Assembly (NCBI GenBank): GCA_027627225.1
Contig: JAPFQT010000390.1
Coordinates: forward strand, 78,935-142,934
Reading direction: 5' to 3'
Source of the DNA: Congeria kusceri
Lineage: Eukaryota; Mollusca; Bivalvia; Myida; Dreissenidae
Length of the DNA: 64,000 bases
Shown: piece after piece, positions 12,194-24,700 of the stretch
Position numbering within the stretch: the first letter of the stretch is position 1
Layout of the letters: each line of letters starts with the position of its first letter
The notes under the pieces: generated by a model
Databases searched by the model: none
Seen by the model: only the letters and a program-made list of their open reading frames with translations
Told to the model about the DNA's origin: nothing
Translations under genes and position numbers: made by a program

Positions 12194-12272
12194 GTGGGAA
12201 TGGCCGAGTGGTTAAGGTGGTAGCCTTTTAATCCGGACGTCCCGGGTTCGAACCCTAGTTGGATCAATTTTT
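12194..12272 (+). tRNA. Degenerate tRNA-like sequence with pol III boxes
   Basis: The A box TGGCCGAGTGG and B box GGTTCGAACCC fit the pol III internal promoter, and the loop CTTTTAA matches the anticodon loop of tRNA-Lys(TTT). The anticodon stem and acceptor stem do not pair, and T runs that could terminate pol III follow from 12267. A tRNA pseudogene or SINE head is most likely. Confidence 0.4.
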
Positions 12273-13327
12273 TAATTGTCTTTTTTTTTCTAAATACTTA
12301 TCTTGTTATTATACTTGAGCTTTTTAGTTTCGATGCTTAAATCTGTCAAGTTAAGACATTTAATGGCATACTTTAAAGTATGCGGAAGTCCCTTTAACCG
12401 TGCCTTTAATTGATCCTAAATTATTTCATGAAATATTTTAGTGGCGACACAAAAAACTTGCGAAATACTATTAAATGCTATAACGGGCATCTTGTAAGAT
12501 ACATTGGATTTTTTCTCTTCTTCTGCATATGTGAATGGTTTTATTATAACACTTAATTTGAAAAAAACATTTTTATGAATGACATGTTATAAAAAAACAA
12601 CTGATATGATTTTATGAGCGAAGCAGAACATAAATGCGCATGAAAGTGTGTCCTAAATTTACGCTTTGAACATAATACATATCTGTTTCGCGCATTTTAA
12701 AATATTTTCACTTAAGTTCTGATTTGTGTAAGGTAATATTCTTAAACTACATACAAATGAGTAAATCCAATTACAACTAAGTAAATAGTTGTTTATAATC
12801 ATTCGATTATCAGTGAACAATAAGCTGAATTTAATGTTTACATGTCAGTTTTATATGCCAGGGAGAAACTATTGTGCATAATGGTATATTGTACTCACAT
12901 ATGGAACAAGGGTTTTAAACATTTCACAAGCAAATTATTGGTAGAATACATTTGCTAGGTTATTTCTCAGAAAATAATTAAATTGAATCTGTTAATACGG
13001 GTTATCTTGCACTTAGTTAAAAAACTACTGTGGATAATGTTTATATAATGCTGAACACAACTCTTTTGGCCTTAGATGTATCTGTAATTAACATATTTAG
13101 TGTTTTCTATTTCCAAAAATGGGTTACTGCGTAAAAACGTAATATACCGGTAATCAGTCATTATGGTTTGTTTCCATTAACTAAGAGGGAATTTGTTGCT
13201 GTCAATGTCCTCCTCATTTATGGAACCCCTCAATTAAGACGGTTACCATGCGTTTTTTCCCTATTTAGCGTGGCTTTACAATTGCCATTGCCTGCAAACC
13301 AAATTACTAAGTACTTGTTCAACCCAT
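12273..13327. other. Unassigned AT-rich stretch
   Basis: No coding frame or repeat family recognised on either strand. Confidence 0.5.
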
Positions 13328-13790
13328 GAAATGGCCTTTCTCACATACATCAAGTACTGGTTCTACATAAGGAATGGACTTTCTCACATACACCAAGTAC
13401 TGGTTCTACCTAGGAAACAGACTTTCTCAAGTATTGGTTCTTAACCGGGAATGGACTTTCTAACACACATTAAGTAGTGGTTCAACCCAGGAAATGGACT
13501 TTCTCAAAAACAACAAAAACCATTTAACCTAAGGATTGGATTTTCTCACATACAGTTACACCAAGAACTGGTTCTACCCAAGAATTGCTCTTTCTGTTGT
13601 ACACCATTTAACTTTCTCACATACAACATGTAATGTTTCTACCCATGGAATAGACATGCTCACATTCACCAAGAACTGGTTCTGTCTAATGAATGGACCT
13701 TCTCACATACACCTAGTATTGGTTCTATCCATGAAATATACTTTCTTACAGATACCAAGAACTAGTTATATGCAGGGAATATTACTGGGA
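13328..13790 (+). repeat. Degenerate ~50-bp tandem repeat
   Basis: About nine diverged copies built on TGGACTTTCTCACATACA and CAAGTACTGGTTCTACC. Copies vary in length and carry indels, so the array is old. The 88-codon frame 13536-13802 is a by-product. Confidence 0.65.
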
Positions 13791-13916
13791 TCTAAAATGT
13801 GACTGAAGTCTTTTTCCCCTGTACCCCGAATCAGTCAGCGTGTCAAATTAACTTATGTTGGGAATCGCTTTAATATTTAATGCACTTATTATAGCTATAG
13901 ATCGCTGACGCTAAGA

Positions 13917-15350
13917 ACAATTGATGTAAGCTATACAGACATGTGGTATTCCATTCTTCAACTACACCATTCCCCAGTTCTACAATTGATGTAAGCTATA
14001 CAGACATATGGTATTCCATTCTTCAACTACAGCATTCCCCCGTTCTACAGTTGATGTAAGCTATACAGACATGTGGTATTCCATTCTTCAACTACAGCAT
14101 TCCCCAGTTCTACAATTGATGTAAGCTATACAGACATGTGGTATTCCATTCTTCAACTACAGCATTCCTCAGTTCTACAATTGATGTAAGCTATACAGAC
14201 ATGTGGTCTTCCATTCTACAACTGCACCATTCCCCAGTTCTACAATTGATGTAAGCTATACAGACATGTGGTATTCCATTCTTCAACTACAGCATTCCTC
14301 AGTTCTACAATTGATGTAAGCTATACAGACATGTGGTATTCCATTCTTCAACTGCACCATTCCCCAGTTCTACAATTGATGTAAGCTATACAGACATGTG
14401 GTCTTCCATTCTTCAACTACAGCATTCCCCAGTTCTACAATTGATGTAAGCTATACAGACATGTGGTCTTCCATTCTTCAACTACAGCATTCCCCAGTTC
14501 TACAATTTATGTAAGCTGTACAGACATGTGGTCTTCCATTCTTCAACTACACCGTTCACTAGTTCTACAATTGATTAAAGCTATGCAGACATGTGGTCTT
14601 CCATTCTTCAACTACACCGTTCACTAGTTCTACAGTTGATGTAAGCTATACAGACATGTGGTATTCCATTCTTCAACTTCAGCATTCCTCAGTTCTCCAA
14701 TTGATGTAAGCTATACAGACATGTGGTCTTCCATTCTTCAACTACAGCATTCCCCAGTTCTACAATTGATGTAAGCTATACAGACATGTGGTATTCCATT
14801 CTTCAACTACAGCATTCCCCAGTTCTACAATTGATGTAAGCTATACAGACATGTGGTCTTCCATTCTTCAACTACAGCATTCCCCAGTTCTACAATTGAT
14901 GTAAGCTATACAGACATGTGGTATTCTATTCTTCAACTTCAGCATTCCTCAGTTCTACAATTGATGTAAGCTATACAGACATGTGGTATTCCATTCTTCA
15001 ACTACACCATTCCCCAGTTCTACAATTGATGTAACCTATACAGACATGTGGTCTTCCATTCTTCAACTACAGCATTCCCCAGTTCTACAATTGATGTAAG
15101 CTATACAGACATGTGGTCTTCCATTCTTCAACTACAGCATTCCCCAGTTCTACAATTGATGTAAGCTATACAGACATGTGGTCTTCCATTCTTCAACTAC
15201 AGCATTCCCCAGTTCTACAATTGATGTAAGCTATACAGACATGTGGTCTTCCATTCTTCAACTACAGCATTCCCCAGTTCTACAATTGATGTAAGCTATA
15301 CAAACATGTGGTATTCCATTCTTCAACTTCAGCATTCCTCAGTTCTTGAA
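13917..15350 (+). repeat. 65-bp satellite, 22 copies
   Basis: TTGATGTAAGCTATACAGAC recurs every 65 bases exactly from 13921 to 15286, giving 22 units with no indels. Units differ mainly at a few positions (GTATTCC/GTCTTCC, CTACAGCA/CTACACCA/CTTCAGCA). The perfect phase over 1.4 kb indicates recent amplification or continuing homogenisation. It is not a CRISPR array because there are no unique spacers. Confidence 0.9.
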
Positions 15351-15392
15351 CCGTGTTTCAATATGCGATATCCGTGTTAGCCTATGAAGCAC

Positions 15393-15674
15393 TGTAGGAC
15401 CATATTATTCACAAATCATATAGGATCTCATTCTTTACAGGTGTGAAAATTGAGATTTTATTCTTCACATATCCCATTCGTATTCTTCACATTTTCTGTG
15501 AAGATTATGATTGCATCCAGTTTTGGATAGCCAATAAAATCATATTCTTCTGTTATCCTGGCGCATACCCCTTTTTAGGTCAATCTCATTCTTCGCACTT
15601 AAAAATGAAACAAAGGAGATCCTATTCTTCACAGGTGTGTGAAAAATATGATTTGTGAAAAATATGATCCTACA
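15393..15674. mobile_element. 282-bp terminal-inverted-repeat element (MITE-like)
   Basis: Begins TGTAGGACCATATTATTCAC and ends with its imperfect reverse complement (..GTGAAAAATATGATCCTACA). It is flanked by the direct repeat AAGCAC at 15387-15392 and 15675-15680, a likely 6-bp target duplication. The interior repeats ATTCTTCACA and AATATGAT motifs in both orientations. It has no transposase frame. A 1.2-kb relative lies at 54496-55692. Confidence 0.75.
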
Positions 15675-15680
15675 AAGCAC

Positions 15681-16440
15681 TTTTATTTGGTTTTTGACAA
15701 AATGAAGATCAGGCACGATCATTTTGAACAATCCATTGCTACTTAAGTTGTAAAGCGTGATATGCTCGACAACGAAGTTATAATTCTTATGTAACCTTCA
15801 GCACTGGTTTTCGTATCCAAATTTTGTTATTTCTATCGATGTTTTCAATATATGGAAGTTATTTTAATTACATGTAAGATTTATTGGAAACCTGTCTATT
15901 TTGTTTATAACGTTTATATGCATCTGTATTTCTGCTATGTGCATCTTTAAATGACTCTAAGTTAAGTTGCAAACCAAGCAGAACTCTCGCTGAGTTTACA
16001 ATTCACGTGCATTACGCGCAATTGTGCATTTTACCCAACATTATCTTCAATCCAGTCAGGATAGCAGTCGTTTGTCATTTTGCGGCGGATCATTAAGGTT
16101 TGATCAAGGTGGTTCAGCTGCTCAAAAAGTCAGGAATTCCTTGTGTGACACAGATTTTATAAATACCAGCGCAGGTTGTAAGGCAAAAAGCGACCATCAT
16201 ATTTTGATTTTTTGCGCTCTAAAATGTTCTAAGCAGATAAGCAATAATTATTTTACTTCATAGAAAATGCGTTACTAGTCACCAGACAAAATATATACAA
16301 CACATAATTGTTAATGTATTTTGTCAAGGTTGTTTTCAAATTCTATGTTATGCACCGTTTAAAAATTCTGCGTGTTTAGCAATACCGAATTGAGTTGGCA
16401 TCTTAATGCGTAATATTACGTTATGAAATATATTACGGCT
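15681..16440. other. Unassigned stretch
   Basis: AT-rich single-copy sequence between the MITE and the minisatellite; the 79-codon frame at 16024-16263 shows no recognisable pattern. Confidence 0.45.
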
Positions 16441-16479
16441 TTAAGTACAACATGATGCTAACGACGATGGTAATGATGA

Positions 16480-17870
16480 TTATTTGGAAGAAGAAGATGA
16501 TGATGATAGTGATGATTGTGATTATGATCATGATGATTATGATGATGATGATGATGACGAGGGAGACGATTAGGATGACGAGGACGATGATGATGAGTGC
16601 GACGATGAAGATGACGATGATCAAGATGACGACGAAGATGATTACTGCCACAGAAGATATGATCTCGATTACCATGACTACAAAGATGATTACTGCCACA
16701 GATGATATGATCTCGATGACCATGACTACAAAGATGATTACTGCCACAGATGATATGATCTCGATGACCATGACTACAAAGATGATTACTGCAACAGATG
16801 ATATGATCTCGATGACCATGACTACAAAGATGATTACTGCCACAGATGATGTGATCTCGATGACCATGACTACAAAGATGATTACTGCCACAGATGATAT
16901 GATCTCGATGACCATGACAACAAAGATGATTACTGCCACAGATGATATGATCTCGATGACCATGACAACAAAGATGATTACTGCCACAGATGATATGATC
17001 TCGATGACCATGACAACAAAGATGATTGCTGCCACAGATGATATGATCTCGATGACCATGACAACAGAGATGATTACTGCCACAGATGATGTGATCTCGA
17101 TGACCATGACAAAAAAGATAATTACTGCCACAGATGATATGATCTCGATGACCATGACTACAAAGATGACTACTGCCACACATGATGTGATCTCGATGAC
17201 CATGACTACAAAGATGATTACTGCCACAGATGATATGATCTTGATGACCATGACTACAAAGATGATTACTGCAACAGATGATATGATCTCGATGGCCATG
17301 ACTACAAAGATGATTACTGCCACATATGAGATGATCTCGATGACCATGACAACAAAGATGATTACTGCCACAGATGATGTGATCTCGATGCCATGACAAC
17401 AAAGATGATTACTGCCACAGATGATATGATCTCGATGACCATGACAACAAAGATGATTGCTGCCACAGATGATATGATATCGATGACCATGACAACAAAG
17501 ATGATTGCTGCCACAGATGATGTGATCTCGATGACCATGACAACAAAGATGATTACTGCCACAGATGATGTGATCTCGATGACCACGACAACAAAGATGA
17601 TTACTGCCACAGATGATATGATCTCGATGACCATGACAACAAACATGATTGCTGCGATGATGATGATGACGATGATAATGACGATGATGATGATGATGAT
17701 GATGACGATGATTATGTCGACGACGATGATGATGTTGATGGTGACGATGATTACGTCGACGAGGATAATGGTAATGACGTTAGCGATAATGATTGGATGA
17801 TGATGATGATGATAATGATGACCATGACGATGACGACGATGATGATGATGAAAATGATGATGACAGTAAT
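16480..17870. repeat. 48-bp minisatellite flanked by (GAT)n tracts
   Basis: About 21 copies of a 48-bp unit (GATGACCATGACTACAAAGA, then TGATTACTGCCACAGATGA) fill roughly 16625-17650, bracketed by imperfect (GAT)n at 16490-16625 and 17650-17860. Because 48 is a multiple of three and the unit lacks stops in several phases, long frames run on both strands; none has coding features. One unit at about 17388 has lost one base, which is what splits those frames. Confidence 0.85.
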
Positions 17871-17984
17871 GTTGAAGCCGCTGCTTTCCATTCCTGTCGA
17901 TATAAACGTTTTCAGTCAAGCCGAGATCATTACATGAGGACTCGGAGTGTGTCCCAGCATCCCTGCCTAATTTACTTTTAGACT

Positions 17985-18185
17985 CATCGAAAGTTGGGAC
18001 GATTTTTAAATCATAGCTGCAATTTCCAGCTATTTTCTTTTACTGGAAGTCAGAGTACCCGGAGAAAACCCCACCTTTCCAGTATGGTGACCACCAATCC
18101 AACCAAACTCACTTGCGCCGAGTGGGGAGTGAACCCGGGCAGCCTAGATGCAAGTATACCAACCACTGCGCTAGCCGGACAGCCC
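17985..18185 (-). mobile_element. tRNA-derived SINE, minus strand
   Basis: Read on the minus strand from 18181, GTCCGGCTAGCGCAGTGGTT (A-box region) is followed by CCCGGGTTCACTCCCC (B-box region), then a body with GGTGGTCACCATACTGG and TTTTCTCCGGGTACTC. This is the usual head-body order of a tRNA-derived SINE. The tail end near 17985 is imprecise. Confidence 0.55.
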
Positions 18186-18818
18186 CATTCCATGTAGCCT
18201 TCTTGAGAAATTTTAAGCACAGATTGACAGCAAAGATTGTAGACTCGCGGGACATTCGCACAAATCTCGCACTGTGGCCGCACAGTAAACGCACCATCTC
18301 GGTAAAGACTACATGGGAGCAGCACATACTCTATCGGTATGATTTCTTCCTGGCGGAGGCTGCGGAGACGGCAAAGCAACTTTACTAACGCTCCACAATT
18401 GCCCTACAATCTCAGTGCACCTTCTCTGCCGATTCGCCTCGCCCAGCCACCAGAGTAGACAAATACGCCATATCCCGTAGCCACCTACGATGCCCCAAAA
18501 AGTCGCACAGACAAACGTGGGCTAATTAATTGCATGGCGCTCATCGGAAATGTACACTAGGCATGTGCCTAAACTGCAACTGACTTAATAAGGACAACAC
18601 ACATATAATTGGTTGGGTTGTAAATTCGCTATTTTATGTACCAAAATAGTAACACGTGATGAAAAATCTGTACTCTTAATTAAAAATAACAATAAAACAA
18701 TGACTTCGGATATTCTCAATTTCCCCTCAAGTCCTTGCGCAACTTCGGATGATGACGTCATAAATGAAGGCACTTTCAAAAAATGTCACGTTTGTTCGAC
18801 TTTGCGATGTTCTCTTTT
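18186..18818. other. Unassigned, locally GC-rich stretch
   Basis: 18190-18530 is clearly GC-richer than its surroundings and open in several frames on both strands (for example 18113-18388 plus, 18050-18379 minus), so coding cannot be told from composition. A CRE octamer TGACGTCA sits at 18753-18760. It could be captured genic sequence or an unrecognised repeat. Confidence 0.35.
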
Positions 18819-21320
18819 TAGCTCACCTGAGCAGAACGTTTTGTTTTTGTGAGCTTTTGTGATCACCTTTCGTCCGTCGTGCGTCAACATTTTCATTCAA
18901 ACAACGTCTCCTCCTAAACCGCTTGGCAGATTTTCACTAAACTTCACAGGAATGATCCTTGTTTGACCCTCTTTCAAAATTGTTCAAATCGTTTTGGTCC
19001 GCTGCATATGTAGGTCACCAGAGCTAAAAATAGATGTAAAAAGTGAAAGCTTTAAAAATCTTCTATTCTTAAACTGCATCGCTGAGAGCTTTCATATTTG
19101 GTATTTGGCATCTTCTAGTGGTTCTCTACAAAGATTGTTCAAATGATGCCCCTGGGGTCAAAACTGGCCAGGCCCCGGGTGTCACATTGTTTATGCAGAC
19201 TTATATAGCAAAATGACTTTAAAAATCTTCTCCTCTGAAACCGCAAGGCCCAGACGTTTGGTAATTGGTTGGTAACATTGTATAGGGGTCCTCTACAAAT
19301 ACTGTTCAAATGATGCCCCTGGGGTCCAAACTGGCCACGCCCCGGGGGTCACATTGTTTATATATACTTAAATAGCAAAATGATTTTTAAAAACTTCTTC
19401 ACTGAAACCACAAGGCCCAGAGGTTTCATATTTGGTGCGTAACATTGCATAGTGGTCCTCTACACAGATTGTTCAAATGAAGCCCCTGAGGTCAAAACTG
19501 GCCACACCCTGAGGGTCACATGGTTTATATAGACTTAAATAGCTAAATGACTTTAAAAATCTTCTCCTATGAAACAGTGAGGCCTAGCGGTTTTATATTT
19601 AGTATGTAATATTGTATAGTGGTCCTCTACAACGATTGTTCAAATGAAGCCCCTGGGGCCTAAACTGGCCATGCCCGGGGGTCACATTGTTTATATAGAC
19701 TTAAATAGCAAAATGACTAAAAGTCTTCTCCTCTGAAACAGCAAGGCCCCAATATTTAACATATTGTATGTAACATTGTAAAGTGATCCTCTACAATGAT
19801 TATTTAAATTATACCCCTGGGATCAAACCTGGTCATGCCCTGAAGGTCACATTGTTTCTTTAGACTTGTATTGCAAATGGACTTTAAAAATCGTCTCCTC
19901 TGGAATTGCGAGGTCAAGAGGTTTCATATTTTGAATGTAACATTGTATAGTGGTCCTCTACAAAGATTGTTCAAATAATGCCCCTGGGGTAAAATGTGGC
20001 TATCCCCCAGGGGTCACATGGTTAATATAGACTTAAATAGCAAAATGAGTAATAATCTTCACAGAAACTGCAATGCCCAGAGGTATTTGGTATATTACAT
20101 TGTGTAGTGATCTACAAGGATTGTTTAAATTATGCCCCTGGGGTCAAACCTGACCACGTCCTGGGGTCACATGGTTTCTAAAGACTTATATATGGCAGGT
20201 GGACTTTAAGCATATTCTCCTCTGAAACTGCAAGGCCCAAAGGTTTTGTATTTGGTATGTAACATTGTATAGTGGTCCTCTACAAAGAATGTGCAAATTT
20301 TGCCCTTTGGGTAAAAATAGGCCACACCCCAGGGGTCATATGGTTTATATAGCCTTAAATGGCTAAATGACTTTTAAAAGTTTTTTCTCTGAAACCTTAA
20401 GGCCCAGAGGTTTTGTAATTTGTATCTTAACATCTTAATCCTCTACAAAGATTGTTCAAATTATGCCACTGAGGTCAATCCTAGACATGTCCCGGGGGTC
20501 ACATGGCTTGTATAGACTTATATGGCAAGTGGACTTAACAAATCTTCTCTGAACTGCAAGGCCCAGAGGTTTCATAGTTTGTATGTAACATTGAATAGTG
20601 GTCCTCTACAAATAATGATCAAAATATGCCCCTGGAGTAAAAAGAAGCCCCACCCTGGAGTCACATGGTTTCTATAGACTTATACGGAAAGTGGGCTTTG
20701 AGAATCTCCTCCTCTGAAACTGCAAGGCCCAGAGGTTTCATATTTGGCACGAAAATTGTATAGTGATCCAGTAAAAATATTGTTCAAATTATGCCTCTGG
20801 AGTAGAAAGTGGCCACTCCTTGGAGGTCCCATGGTTTATATAGACTTTAGTAGCAGAATGACCTTACAAATCTTCTCCTCTGAAACCACAAGGCCCAGAG
20901 GTTTCATATTTTGTATGTAACATTGTAAAGTGATCCTCCACAAAGATTTTCAAATTATGCCCCTGGGGTCAAACCTGGTCACGCCGTGGGTGTCACATTG
21001 TTTCTTTAGACTTACACGGCAATCAGACTTTAATAATCTTCTCCTCTCAAACCGCAAGGTCCAGAGGTTTTATGTTTGGTATTTAACATTGTATAGTGGT
21101 CCTGTACAAAAAAATTCAAATTATGCCCCTGGGGTAGAAAGTGGCTACGCCCTGGGGATCACATGGTTTATTTATAGACTATAAAATTCTTCTCCTGAAA
21201 ATGCAAGATCCAGATCTTTATACTCAGGTAAGTTGTTTAGTGCCATTTGGCCCTCTTGTTATAAGCCATTATGATGCCTTAAACTCTGGTGAGGGACCTA
21301 GGCCCATGGTGGCCCTCTTG
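18819..21320 (+). mobile_element. Pearl/HINE-like element, 2.5 kb, ~13 internal units of ~165 bp
   Basis: Opens TAGCTCACCTGAGCAGAAC with GTCCGTCGTGCGTC behind it. The core is about 13 copies of a ~165-bp unit (markers GATGCCCCTGGGGTCAAA and GCAAGGCCCAGAGGTTTCAT). The 3' end has the subterminal repeat CTCTGGTGAG matching GCTCACCTGAG, a hairpin AGGCCCA-TGG-TGGCCCT (21300-21316) and CTCTTG. A second complete-looking 3' terminus ends about 62 bases earlier, at 21258. It does not code for a transposase. Relatives lie at 56858-61622. Confidence 0.75.
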
Positions 21321-23108
21321 TTTTTTTTTACTGTTGAATATCAATTGGGCTAACTTTAAATGAAAACGGAATTATATGTTGTAAACTTAATCTGGGTCAC
21401 AAATAAGTTTTTTGTAATGAGTTACATGAAGTTTAAACATTACAATTGTAAATGCAGTTAGCTTATAATTTGCCTTTTCTTGCGTAACTTGTAAAAATAT
21501 ACGCAAAGCTTTTCTCATGAGTCAGTGTATTATTTAGACCAAACGTCGCGTACATCAGTAAGTTGGAATACAAACATGTACGATTAGATGCTACGGGGTG
21601 GGATGCTTTTTTTATGACTGTAATTTATGAAAATAAGCATTTTGTCCTTTTGCATGTACACATAACTTGCACTGTTAGTTATTACTGAATGTGTATTTTT
21701 CTGTTAAAACCAAACCATTGCTGTTGTGGTAAACATGCACAATGTTCACACAGAAACAGTTTTATTTTTGCACCTTTGGGTGAAAGGTGGCAGGGCCCTT
21801 CAGATGGGAAATTTTACGGCAAATAGGGGATTTTTTTTTATATAGAAAAGCATTATTACGTGTTTAAATTCTACTTTGATACAAAACACTAATTAAACAT
21901 TTGCTACAAATGGTAACTTGGATTAACTTGGTTGGATGAAAAATTGCTGGGATTGTTTACGAAAACTTCTCTATCTTTGACAATTTTTGTCCGATTTTGG
22001 TCAGTTTTTTTTATTCTTCAAAATAAAGCTTACATTCCGGGGGAGGGGGGGGGGGGATTTTAAAGGGACTATGTCAAAGAAAAAATTGCTTTCCTATTGC
22101 AGTATAAATGATATTGTATGATAAAAATATGCTATACCAAGACATTTGTATTAAATAAATAAATGATTAAATACAAAACGAGATATTTTATGAAAACAAA
22201 TAAGCAAAAAAGTTTGAAAAAATAAAAGCCCAAAAACCCTCACGACTTAGGGGCCATACGAAGGAATTGCAGCAGACAGCGATTTAACCAACTGCGCTGT
22301 TCTGCTTGGTAATGAATAATGTGTAAACTATGGTTATATCTTATACTCACAATTGTGACATCAACATGTAAACAGGAAAAGGGACAAAAACAATACGACC
22401 TTGTTTGTAAATTGATTTTTATCTCAGAATGAGTACACAATTTTCCCATTGAACCGTTAATATATGCAGGTATTAATATCTTAATTTCAGATTTTTTAAA
22501 AGAAATTGCCTCGTTGAGGCCTTTTTCGATGACATCGTCCCTTTAAGGTAAATATAGGGGAAAAATATTTACTTTTTTATGCAGGGGAATGGGGCCGATT
22601 TTCTGAAAATCTGACACATTTGGAATTACTTTCTCTTTTATTCTCTTGCAAATCTCATTTAGTAATTTTACAAGTACAAAAATACACGACACACTTTATA
22701 GCCATCGTGATAAAATAAACACCACACAACGGCTTTAAGTTTGGTAAGAACGGATTAAATTTATGTTGATATAATCCACATAAGACTGCACGAGATTTCA
22801 CATAAAAACAATTAAAGTCACGGTTAGTTTCGTGTACGACATGGGTTGTGTACACGTGATAATATGATGTTTGTGTTATTGATGTTTGGTAGTATGTAAT
22901 TATAAACTTGTGGGCATTCGATTAGAATAAAGTGCTTGTATTGTTAAGCATTTATTGAATTTAATTTGTAATGTGTTTAATTGTGTATAACAATCGTGTA
23001 TATATACACTCTAAGTAGAAGTGTAAGAAGTGGATAAAGTTGCGAATGGCGTTTTTGTGACAATTTCAATATGGAAATATTTTGTAATTCATACTGGTAC
23101 CTTTAACG
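21321..23108. other. Unassigned AT-rich stretch
   Basis: Includes a G-run at 22039-22056 and a faint minus-strand tRNA-like remnant at about 22250-22310 (AGCGCAGTTGGTTAAATCGC). No gene is supported. Confidence 0.45.
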
Positions 23109-23165
23109 ATGCATCTTCAGATAAGAGCACGGACTGTGCAACGCGACTTGCACCTTTGTCTGAAC

Positions 23166-23181
23166 ATGGAATCCAGCAAAG
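23166..23181 (+). CDS. Possible first coding exon (start codon plus strong donor)
   Basis: An ATG in ideal context (AACATGG) is followed by only five codons (M-E-S-S-K) and a consensus donor AAAG|GTAAGT. This is how a short first exon looks, but I cannot find the next exon: the best downstream acceptor (near 24560) reads to a stop in the required phase. Treat as a weak lead. Confidence 0.2.
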
Positions 23182-24162
23182 GTAAGTTACGTTTTAGTTT
23201 TACATGTACATGTATTTTAACAGAGTTCAATTCAATATGGGCATGTGTGTCAATCTGGTATTTTCCGCTTGTGCTTAGTAAGCAGTGTCAAAAGTATAGT
23301 GAATAGAAAACGATATTAGTTATTTTAAAAGATTTCACACATGTTTATTTCATTTAATGACTTTACACATAGTATTTACGCAATATGTATTTGAAAAGAT
23401 TTAAAAAGAGAGTAAAAAAATGCTAAATGATATTGCAATGAGTCTATGTTGCAATATTCTTGGTTGAATAGGAAATGTATTGAATGCTTAGTTTATATCG
23501 ATATTAATTTTTGTATACAAAAGTACATTTATAAATAGGTAATGTTTTGACCCCAAAAAATAAATTTTTCGTAATTAAAATGTTAATTTTCGGCGAGAAA
23601 GTCGACGCATTTTATGTAGATCTACATTTATTTTGACCTAATGATTTTTCCCCGAAATTAAAACGACAGTGAAAAATATTGTCAATGTTCTTCATATAGT
23701 TTCTAAATCTGGCAGTGTGTTTCTAATTCGCATTTGCAGTAAAATGTTGTCCGTTATTTATATGTACTCGAAGTTCAATTGAAAAAAATATAGATAAACG
23801 TGTCAGTACAATGGAATATTCCGTTTTGCACATTGTTTTCATTGTTTAAAGTAGTCAGTGCGGCGAATCAAAATGTCATATACGACACGTCATGTATACA
23901 CATTTGCATGCTGTATACATTATGCTATATGATATATCGGATGAATATATCGATTGAAATCGAAACAATATTTTATTTGCAAGATATACTACTAGTACCT
24001 ACAATGTGCTCGTAAATAAGTCAATGTGACAATGCAACAGGGCACTCGTTTCCTCAAATCTCGGGAAATTATTGTAACCTTCGTCCTACTCAGGATAAAA
24101 CAGTTTCACCTTTTACACAAACAAACAACTTATTAATACTTCTGAACCGGAGTTTTCTTTAT

Positions 24163-24700
24163 TGCTTGCGAACGAAATTCTTCGAATTCAAGATACACCG
24201 CTGCGTGAGGGTGTTCCGTGCTTTCAGACAGTCGGCTTCCGGTTCTTGCACGTTGTTCTGGTGTATTGATCAGACACGCCTTCCCAACTCACCCCAGACA
24301 TGAACTGAAATTGTGCCCCTTACTTTGCCGGGCACTGCCGTCCCTAAGAAATCTAGCAACAGTCCCAGAAATGCAATTTTAACGTTTTAAAATTGCAGTG
24401 TATTCAATTTTGAATTGCTTGCGAACGAAATTCATTGAATTTTGGATACACCGATTGATTTCCGGTTCTTGCAAGTTGTTCTATTGTCGCATTGATCGAA
24501 CACGCCTTCCCAACTCACCGCGGACATGCTCGATTGCTTTAATGTTTGTTTATCCCGCCCAGACCATCGTACACAAGATATCCGGTAAACCATTCATCTT
24601 TACACCGGTACAAGCGCGCTCTGTTGTCATTTCCGGTTACATTGATTCGGGACCCCTCAGCGAATACACCGTGAGTTAACGTCGAGCATGTCGTCTGTCT
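24163..24700. repeat. Diverged direct duplication of unknown dispersed sequence
   Basis: 24163-24303 and 24414-24528 share TTGCTTGCGAACGAAATTC, GATACACCG, TTCCGGTTCTTGCA and CGCCTTCCCAACTCACC. A related GCCTTCCCAACT stretch occurs near 60373. The region is GC- and CpG-rich, which opens frames on both strands (24398-24679 plus and about 24540-24715 minus); I do not call any of them genes. Confidence 0.45.

Noticed and set aside
13917..15350. CRISPR-like regular repeat
   Set aside because: Units are contiguous 65-mers without unique spacers, in a eukaryotic genome; this is a satellite.
16433..17402. Three ~310-codon frames on both strands
   Set aside because: All are by-products of the 48-bp stop-poor minisatellite; composition is purely repetitive and the frames are mutually exclusive.
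22240..22320. tRNA-like remnant on the minus strand
   Set aside because: Only an A-box-like stretch survives; no B box or stems can be drawn.
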